Shown here in pieces: positions 57,852-64,000 of a stretch of 64,000 bases of DNA. The position numbers and the translations under genes were made by a program. The notes under the pieces are model-generated. The model was not told the DNA's origin, searched no databases, and worked only from the letters and a program-made list of their open reading frames with translations. Origin of the DNA: an uncultured Pseudocitrobacter sp. (GTDB lineage: Bacteria; Pseudomonadota; Gammaproteobacteria; Enterobacterales; Enterobacteriaceae); contig CAJYVI010000129.1 in NCBI GenBank assembly GCA_913778145.1, forward strand, positions 62,001 through 126,000. The letters are read 5' to 3'. Positions within the stretch are counted from its first letter, which is position 1. Each line of letters begins with the position of its first letter.

Positions 57852-58598
57852 TTACCAATAATGTTCCGCCGTCATATGGCCTGGGCGGCGGCGCAGATGT
57901 TTGGTCATCTGGCGGGTATCTTTCAGCAACTGCTGGGTATCGCGCACCATCTGTGGGTTTCCGCATAACATCACGTGGCTGGTTTCGGCATTCATCGGCA
58001 GGCCAACCGCCTCTTCCAGCGCACCGCTTTCAATCAGCGCGGGCACGCGTCCGGTCAGGGAATCCGCCGCCGTTTCGCGACTGACAACGGTTTTAATGCG
58101 CAACTTCCCTTCGTAGCGTTTCTCAAGCTCCTGCATTAACGGCAGATAGCTTAAGTCGGCGGCAAAGCGCGCGGCGTGAACCAACACGATATTTTTAAAG
58201 CGCTCTAAATCTTTCCCTTCCTGCAAAATCGACAGATACGGGCCAATCGCCGTGCCGGTTGCCAGCATCCACAGGGTTTCGCAGTCTGGCACTTCATCCA
58301 GCACAAAGAAGCCAGCCGCTTCACTGACAATCTGTACATCATCACCCGGCTTCAGCGCGGCGAGGCGCGGGCTTAGTTTTCCCTCTGGTACGGTGACCAG
58401 ATAGAACTCAAGATCGGGATTGCTGGGGGCGTTAACGTAGGAGTACGCGCGCTGCACGCGCTCGCCGTCGACATCCAGACCCAGCTTGGCAAACTGCCCG
58501 GCGGTGAAGGGATTAACGGGGGCGTGAACGGTGAGGCTAAACAGTGCATCGGTCCAGAAATGCACCTTTGTGACTTTACCTGTTACCCAATCGGCCAT
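57852..58598 (-). CDS. fpr: Flavodoxin/ferredoxin-NADP+ reductase
   Basis: A 248-residue FAD enzyme that passes electrons between NADPH and flavodoxin or ferredoxin, used by biotin synthase and other radical enzymes and in oxidative stress. FAD-binding RAYSYVNAPSNPDLEFYLV and the NADP loop LATGTAIGPYLSIL are present, and the C-terminus ends in aromatic W (AEHYW), as in E. coli Fpr. It lies behind glpX on the same strand; the hairpin at 58650 separates the two. Confidence 0.96.
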   Translation of the reverse strand: MADWVTGKVTKVHFWTDALFSLTVHAPVNPFTAGQFAKLGLDVDGERVQRAYSYVNAPSNPDLEFYLVTVPEGKLSPRLAALKPGDDVQIVSEAAGFFVLDEVPDCETLWMLATGTAIGPYLSILQEGKDLERFKNIVLVHAARFAADLSYLPLMQELEKRYEGKLRIKTVVSRETAADSLTGRVPALIESGALEEAVGLPMNAETSHVMLCGNPQMVRDTQQLLKDTRQMTKHLRRRPGHMTAEHYW

Positions 58599-58649
58599 GA
58601 TCGTCTCCTCTGCACGTTGTTATCCTATCTTCGCTGTGTAGGGAGAAGA

Positions 58650-58673
58650 TTTCCAGCCCCACGGGGCTGGAAA
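58650..58673 (-). terminator. Hairpin between glpX and fpr
   Basis: TTTCCAGCCCC-AC-GGGGCTGGAAA, an 11-bp perfect stem 20 bases beyond the glpX stop codon. Confidence 0.75.
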
Positions 58674-58692
58674 GCTCAATTCAACAAATGAT

Positions 58693-59703
58693 TTACAGGA
58701 TGTGATTCTGGATCTCAGGGTCTTTGCGATCGAGATAATGAATCGACTGAATGCGGCGAATAGTGCGTGATTTTCCGCGGATCAGCAGCGTCTCGGTGGT
58801 GGCGATATTGCCTTTGCGGCTGATGCCGTCCAGCAGGTCGCCTTTGGTGATCCCGGTGGCGGAGAAAATAACGTTGTCGCTGCGCGCCATGTCGTCCAGC
58901 GTCAGCACTTTCCCGGCTTCGATGCCCATCTCGTGGCAACGACGCAGTTCGTCTTCGCCAATGCGGCGGTTCTCGTCGCTGTCGCCTTTCACATGATGAC
59001 GCGCCAGCAAGCGACCATGCATATCTCCGTCCAGCGCGCGGATCACTGCCGCAGAGACCACGCCTTCCGGCGCGCCGCCGATACCGTAAAGTACATCAAC
59101 TTCGCTGTCCGGCATGCAGGTCAGAATGGACGCCGCGACATCACCGTCAGGAATGGCGAACACGCGCACGCCCAGTTTCTGCAACTCGGCAATCACCGCA
59201 TCGTGGCGTGGTTTCGCCAGAATGGTGACCGTCAGCTCTTCAAACGGCTTATTCAGCGCGCTCGCGATATTGCGCAGGTTTTCTTCCAGCGGCTTGTTAA
59301 GATCGATAACGCCTTTCGCGCCCGGCCCGACAATCAGCTTTTCCATGTACATATCTGGCGCATTCAGGAAGCAGCCTTTATCGCCCACGGCCAGTACTGC
59401 CAGCGCGTTCGCCTGGCCCATCGCGGTCATGCGGGTGCCTTCAATCGGATCGACAGCGATATCTACCGCATCGCCTTTGCCTGTACCGACGCTTTCGCCA
59501 ATGTAGAGCATCGGCGCTTCATCGATTTCGCCTTCTCCAATGACGATGGTGCCATCAATGTTGACCTTGTTGAGCATGATGCGCATCGCGTTTACCGCCG
59601 CGCCGTCAGCGACATTTTTATCGCCCCGGCCCAGCCATTTGTAACCTGCCAGCGCCGCCGCTTCCGTGACGCGCGAAAATTCGATAGCCAGTTCTCGTCT
59701 CAT
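58693..59703 (-). CDS. glpX: Class II fructose-1,6-bisphosphatase
   Basis: A 336-residue gluconeogenic phosphatase, the length of E. coli GlpX. Metal-binding motifs are visible: GEGEIDEAPMLYIGE, VDPIEGTRM and GIGGAPEGVVSAAVIRALDG. It normally is the last gene of glpFKX. Here it is not behind glpK but 66 bases behind recG on the same strand, so it probably reads from a local promoter or from the spoT-trmH-recG transcript. This separation is a direct result of the rearrangement described in the findings. Confidence 0.97.
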   Translation of the reverse strand: MRRELAIEFSRVTEAAALAGYKWLGRGDKNVADGAAVNAMRIMLNKVNIDGTIVIGEGEIDEAPMLYIGESVGTGKGDAVDIAVDPIEGTRMTAMGQANALAVLAVGDKGCFLNAPDMYMEKLIVGPGAKGVIDLNKPLEENLRNIASALNKPFEELTVTILAKPRHDAVIAELQKLGVRVFAIPDGDVAASILTCMPDSEVDVLYGIGGAPEGVVSAAVIRALDGDMHGRLLARHHVKGDSDENRRIGEDELRRCHEMGIEAGKVLTLDDMARSDNVIFSATGITKGDLLDGISRKGNIATTETLLIRGKSRTIRRIQSIHYLDRKDPEIQNHIL

Positions 59704-59769
59704 AGCAAACTCGTTTCAGAAGAAAAATTGCGCGAAGTTTAGCACAGCGCCCTGGGGCGGAAGGCTGCA

Positions 59770-61851
59770 CTACGCGTTGGAATAACGTTCCGTTTCCGGC
59801 ATCCAGCGCTCAATCAGTGCGGTGGCCTGTTGTGGATAACGTTCATGCACGTGGCGCGCAATGCGCTGAACTTCGGGGATCATTGCCTGATCGCGTAGTA
59901 AGTCGGCCACTTTGAATTCGGCATTACCCGTCTGGCGCGTGCCGAGCAGCTCGCCGGGGCCGCGAATTTCGAGATCTTTTTGCGCAATCACAAAGCCGTC
60001 GTTGCTGTCGCGCAGTACCTGCAGGCGCATTTGCGCGGTTTTCGATAGCGGCGATTTGTAGAGCAGCACACAGTGCGAGGCCACCGCGCCACGGCCTACG
60101 CGGCCACGCAATTGGTGGAGTTGCGCAAGGCCCAGACGCTCCGGGTTTTCGATAATCATCAGGCTGGCGTTGGGCACATCGACACCTACTTCAATCACCG
60201 TGGTGGCAATCAGCAGATGCAGCTCGCCCTGCTTGAAGGATTGCATTACCGCCTGCTTTTCGGCAGGTTTCATACGCCCGTGAACGAGGCCGACGTTCAG
60301 TTCCGGCAGCGCCAGTTTTAACTCTTCCCATGTGGCTTCTGCCGCCTGCGCTTCCAGTAGTTCCGACTCTTCAATCAGCGTACAGACCCAATAAGCCTGA
60401 CGGCCCTCTTCGGTACAGGCATGACGCACGCGGTTGATGATGTCGCTGCGACGCGTGTCCGGGATCGCGACGGTGGTGACCGGTGTACGGCCCGGCGGCA
60501 GTTCGTCAATCACCGAGGTATCGAGATCGGCATAGGCGGTCATCGCCAGCGTTCGCGGAATCGGCGTCGCGGTCATAATCAGCTGATGCGGATGGAAGCC
60601 CTGCTGCTGTCCCTTCTCCCACAGCGCCAGACGCTGGTGGACGCCAAAGCGGTGCTGTTCATCGATAATCACCAGCGCGAGGCCGTTAAACTGCACCTGC
60701 TCCTGGAAAATGGCATGGGTGCCGACAATCATCTGCACCTGGCCGCTGGCGATGGCTTCCTGCTGCGCCAGCCGCGCTTTACCTTTTTGCTTCCCGGCAA
60801 GCCAGCCCACTTCGATACCGAGCGGCTCAAACCAGTTGCGGAAGTTATTGGCGTGCTGCTCGGCGAGCAGTTCGGTTGGCGCCATCAGCGCCACCTGCTT
60901 GCCGTGAGCAATTGCCCGGAGTGCTGCCAGCGCGGCAACCAGCGTTTTACCGGAGCCCACATCGCCCTGCACCAGACGCATCATCGGCACGTCGAGCGCC
61001 ATATCGCGTTCAATTTCAGCCACCACGCGGGTTTGCGCGCCGGTCGGTTTGAACGGCAGTGAATCGAGAAAACGGTTTTTAAGCTCGCCCTGTTCATTCA
61101 GCGGCAGGGCGTGATAACGCTGTGCCCCGGCGCGGAGCGCCAGCATGCTTAGGTTATGGGCGAGTAACTCTTCCAGAATTAAGCGCCGCTGGGCCGGATG
61201 CTTACCGGTTTCCAGGTCGCTAAGCTGCAGCGATGGCGGCGGGCGGTGCAGGGTACGCAGCGCTTCCGGCAGGCTCATCATGCCGGAGGCTAATTCTGGC
61301 GGCAGCAGTTCGGCGATGGCGCAGGTATCGAGGAGATCCAGTGCCTGGTCGGTCAGCTTGCGCAGCGTCGCCTGCTTGATGCCTTCGGTGGTCGGATAAA
61401 CTGGCGTGAGCGTCTCCTGCAATTCAGGCGTGCTCAAATCGCCCTGTACGCGGTATTCCGGGTGGATCATCTCCGCGCCAAATTTACCGCGCTTCGCCTC
61501 GCCGTAGGCCAGCACACGACGTCCGGTCGCAAGGCTGTTTTTCATTGCCGCATTGAAGTTGAAAAAGCGCATGGTGAGGATGCCCGTGCCGTCGCTAATC
61601 TGGCAGGTCATCATTCGCCGTCCGCCGAACGTAATGTTGGAGTTGAGAACTTCGCCTTCTACCGTGGCATAAATACCCGGCAACAGTTCGCCGATAGGGT
61701 AGAGGTGTGTGCGGTCTTCATAGCGTAGCGGCAGATGAAGCAGCAAGTCCTGCACCGTGTGCAGGCCAATTTTGGCGAGCTTCTGGCTTTGTGCTGCGCC
61801 AACGCCCGTTAGCGAACTGAGCGGAACAGCATCTAACAGGCGACTTTGCAT
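59770..61851 (-). CDS. recG: ATP-dependent DNA helicase RecG
   Basis: A 693-residue branch-migration helicase, the length of E. coli RecG. In order: the wedge (OB) domain, then helicase motifs with Walker A GDVGSGKTLVAALAALRA, the DEQH box IIDEQHRFGVHQRL, motif III MTATPIPRTLAM, and QLRGRVGRG. It remodels stalled replication forks and Holliday junctions. It starts 3 bases behind trmH in the spoT-trmH-recG operon. K-12 has gltS, convergent, downstream; here glpX follows. Confidence 0.97.
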   Translation of the reverse strand: MQSRLLDAVPLSSLTGVGAAQSQKLAKIGLHTVQDLLLHLPLRYEDRTHLYPIGELLPGIYATVEGEVLNSNITFGGRRMMTCQISDGTGILTMRFFNFNAAMKNSLATGRRVLAYGEAKRGKFGAEMIHPEYRVQGDLSTPELQETLTPVYPTTEGIKQATLRKLTDQALDLLDTCAIAELLPPELASGMMSLPEALRTLHRPPPSLQLSDLETGKHPAQRRLILEELLAHNLSMLALRAGAQRYHALPLNEQGELKNRFLDSLPFKPTGAQTRVVAEIERDMALDVPMMRLVQGDVGSGKTLVAALAALRAIAHGKQVALMAPTELLAEQHANNFRNWFEPLGIEVGWLAGKQKGKARLAQQEAIASGQVQMIVGTHAIFQEQVQFNGLALVIIDEQHRFGVHQRLALWEKGQQQGFHPHQLIMTATPIPRTLAMTAYADLDTSVIDELPPGRTPVTTVAIPDTRRSDIINRVRHACTEEGRQAYWVCTLIEESELLEAQAAEATWEELKLALPELNVGLVHGRMKPAEKQAVMQSFKQGELHLLIATTVIEVGVDVPNASLMIIENPERLGLAQLHQLRGRVGRGAVASHCVLLYKSPLSKTAQMRLQVLRDSNDGFVIAQKDLEIRGPGELLGTRQTGNAEFKVADLLRDQAMIPEVQRIARHVHERYPQQATALIERWMPETERYSNA

Positions 61852-61854
61852 GGG

Positions 61855-62544
61855 TTACCTCGTGGCCTGCATGGTGGCCCACCAGGTCGCGTCGGCTTCA
61901 ATCTCGCCGCGATCGTTAACGTGCGGGTAGGGAAGGCCTTTGCGTTTCGCGACGTTTGCCAGCACAGGATAGCCGCCTTCAAACAGCAGGCGCTGTTGTT
62001 CGTCGTCCGGCAGCATACTGTTTTCACGCTGATACATACCGGCGTTCTGCCGCTGACGCTGTGCTTCATACAGAATAAGCGCGGAGGCCACGGAGACGTT
62101 GAGCGACTGCACCATGCCGATCATCGGAATGATGATGTCCTGGTCTGCGAGTGCTAACGCTTCCTGAGTGATGCCGGTTTTCTCCTGACCCATCAAAATA
62201 CAGGTCGGGCGGGTATAATCGATTTCGCGAAAATCGACCGCTTTATCAGAGAGATGGGTCGCCAGCACCTGCATGCCGCGCCCTTTCAGATGTGAAACCG
62301 CCTCGCCAATCGTCGGGTGCGTTTTCACCTGCACCCAGCTGTTGCTGCCCGCCGCCGCTGATGCCATGGTGCGCATGCGGCTGCCTGGCCAGACGGCGTG
62401 AACTTCATGTACGCCAACCGCATCTGCGGTACGAATAATCGCAGAAACGTTATGGGGTTTGTGGACCTGCTCCATGCAGACGGTCAGATCAGGCTGCCGC
62501 CTGGCGAGCATTTCGCAAATTCGCGCATAACGCTGTGCATTCAT
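61855..62544 (-). CDS. trmH: tRNA (guanosine-18-2'-O)-methyltransferase
   Basis: A 229-residue SPOUT enzyme (formerly SpoU) that methylates G18 of the tRNA D-loop. The conserved NVSAIIRTADAVGVHEVH, LMGQEKTGI and knot motif IPMIGMVQSLNVSVASALIL are all seen. It lies 4 bases behind spoT and 3 bases before recG, so translation is probably coupled within the operon. Confidence 0.97.
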   Translation of the reverse strand: MNAQRYARICEMLARRQPDLTVCMEQVHKPHNVSAIIRTADAVGVHEVHAVWPGSRMRTMASAAAGSNSWVQVKTHPTIGEAVSHLKGRGMQVLATHLSDKAVDFREIDYTRPTCILMGQEKTGITQEALALADQDIIIPMIGMVQSLNVSVASALILYEAQRQRQNAGMYQRENSMLPDDEQQRLLFEGGYPVLANVAKRKGLPYPHVNDRGEIEADATWWATMQATR

Positions 62545-62548
62545 AAGA

Positions 62549-64000
62549 CTAGTTTCGATTTCGGGTGACTTTAATCACATCTGGCATTACGCGGATTTTG
62601 CGCATGATATTCGCCAGATGCACGCGGTCGCGCGCCGTCAGGCGGATAAAGGCGCTGTAAACGCGGCCATCTTTCTCTTCAGTATTCAGGCTCTGAATAT
62701 TGGACGTCGCCGTATTGATTGCCGCCGTCAGGTTGGCCAGCGCCCCCTGATGATTGAACATATCCACCTTAATCTCGGTGATAAATTCCTGCTCAGTCTC
62801 TTTATCCCACTCTACCGCCATGAACTTCTCTGGCTCTTTCTGGTAGCCACGGATGTTACGGCAGGATTCATGGTGGATAACCAGGCCTTTGCCTGGGCTG
62901 ACGTGAGCGATAATCGGGTCGCCAGGAATTGGACGGCAGCATTTTGCGAAGGTGATCAGCACGCCATCTGCGCCTTTGATAGGCAGATGCGCATGGCCCG
63001 AAGCACCCGGTGCGGAAGGTGTGGCTTCGCCTTGTTGCAGGTTTTTCGCCACCACCACGCTCATGGCGTTGCCGAGGCCGATTTCAGCCAGCAGATCGTC
63101 GAGCGAAGTGAGTTTCATGCGGTCGAGTTCGCGCTGAATATGCTCTGGCGGAATTTCCGCGAGCTTGCGGCTGCCACCCAACGCATGGTTGAGCAGACGG
63201 CGGCCCAGACTAACGGAATCGTCACGCTTGAGGTTTTTCAGCAACTGACGAATTTTGGCGCGCGCTTTCGAGCTGACGACAAAGTTCAGCCAGGCGGCAT
63301 TCGGGCGAGCGCCCGGCGCGGTAATGATTTCAACGGTTTGTCCGCTGAAGAGCGGCTGCGACAGCGGATAAGGCTGACGGTCAACGCGCGCGCCTACGCA
63401 GGCATGGCCGATATCGGTATGCACCGCATAAGCGAAGTCGACAGGTGTGGCACCGGCAGGCAGTTCGACAATGCGCCCTTCCGGTGTGAAAACGTAAATC
63501 TCATCCGGGAAGAGATCGGATTTAACGCTTTCGATAAATTCAAACGAGCTACCGGCGCTCTGTTGCAGCTCCAGCAGGCTCTGCATCCAGCGCTGAGCGC
63601 GGATTTGCGCGGTAGTACTGGTTTCGCCGTGCTCTTTATAAGCCCAGTGCGCGGCAACACCCATCTCCGCCATCTGATCCATATCTTCGGTACGGATCTG
63701 GACCTCAACCGGCACGCCGTGCGGGCCAATCATCGAGGTGTGCAAAGATTGATAGCCGTTCGCTTTTGGAATGGCAATGTAATCTTTCACGCGACCCGGA
63801 CGCGGCTTGTACAGGCTGTGCATCTGGCCGAGCACGCGATAACAGGTGTCGGAATCATTGACGATCACGCGGAAGGCGTAGATGTCCATGATCGAGTGAA
63901 AACGCTGCTCCTTGAGCACCATTTTGCAGTAAATCGAATAAAGATGTTTCTCGCGACCACTGACGCGGCACGGTATTCCCGCTTCCTGCAAACGCCCTTC
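62549..64000 (-). CDS. spoT: ppGpp synthetase/hydrolase SpoT, 3' part
   Basis: About 483 codons of the C-terminal side are present; the 5' end (HD hydrolase and most of the synthetase domain) is beyond the window. Visible parts are the end of the synthetase domain (FHSIMDIYAFRVIVNDSDTC), the TGS domain (DEIYVFTPEGRIVELPAGAT) and the C-terminal ACT domain (EFITEIKVDMFNHQGALANL, ending VIKVTRNRN). SpoT controls the alarmone level during nutrient stress. It heads the operon trmH-recG. Confidence 0.96.
   Translation of the reverse strand, partial: EGRLQEAGIPCRVSGREKHLYSIYCKMVLKEQRFHSIMDIYAFRVIVNDSDTCYRVLGQMHSLYKPRPGRVKDYIAIPKANGYQSLHTSMIGPHGVPVEVQIRTEDMDQMAEMGVAAHWAYKEHGETSTTAQIRAQRWMQSLLELQQSAGSSFEFIESVKSDLFPDEIYVFTPEGRIVELPAGATPVDFAYAVHTDIGHACVGARVDRQPYPLSQPLFSGQTVEIITAPGARPNAAWLNFVVSSKARAKIRQLLKNLKRDDSVSLGRRLLNHALGGSRKLAEIPPEHIQRELDRMKLTSLDDLLAEIGLGNAMSVVVAKNLQQGEATPSAPGASGHAHLPIKGADGVLITFAKCCRPIPGDPIIAHVSPGKGLVIHHESCRNIRGYQKEPEKFMAVEWDKETEQEFITEIKVDMFNHQGALANLTAAINTATSNIQSLNTEEKDGRVYSAFIRLTARDRVHLANIMRKIRVMPDVIKVTRNRN

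Overview
The window is enterobacterial chromosome (family Enterobacteriaceae, close to Enterobacter, Citrobacter, Lelliottia or Salmonella; the species cannot be fixed from this stretch). Evidence: ilvN, yicN, nepI, yicS, yicL, selC, yicI, yicH, xanP, gltS, recG, trmH and spoT occur in the order known from E. coli K-12 (read backwards), with near-family-length proteins, REP-type palindromes and a selC tRNA encoding its own CCA end.

Layout. 1-5 kb: the end of ilvN, then a deoxyribose locus (deoQ, deoK, deoP, deoX) where K-12 has the uhp and ade genes. 4.7-7.8 kb: backbone genes yicN, nepI, yicS and yicL. 7.9-20.7 kb: accessory genes: murQP without murR, then three drug-export systems (a Bcr/CflA pump, an EefABC-type RND pump with a TetR regulator, and a 14-TM DHA2 pump with a divergent TetR regulator). 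20.7-29.3 kb: small secreted proteins, an Old Yellow Enzyme, a second-type Cfa with a 39-residue membrane protein behind it, two outer-membrane channels and xylE. 29.55-38.39 kb: an AT-rich 8.8-kb genomic island in selC, bounded by a repeat of the tRNA end, with a P4-type integrase, a MisL-like autotransporter and two related LuxR-type regulators. 38.4-49.2 kb: selC, yicI, a GH13 alpha-glucosidase plus SLC45-like permease, yicH, xanP and gltS.

49.3-59.7 kb is the most unusual part. The glp/tpi block that in K-12 sits near 88 min lies between gltS and recG, and it is circularly permuted: glpK-glpF-zapB come first, followed by sbp-cdh-tpiA-yiiQ-yiiR-fpr-glpX. glpX is thereby cut off from glpFK and placed behind spoT-trmH-recG. 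The window ends inside spoT.

Functional themes: sugar and amino-sugar use (deoxyribose, N-acetylmuramate, xylose, alpha-glucosides, alpha-xylosides, glycerol), multidrug export, envelope channels, and a small adhesin island. Several palindromes are candidate operators (CRP, GlpR, PurR-like, TetR-type, MurR-like). No CRISPR array, rRNA gene, insertion sequence or complete prophage was seen.
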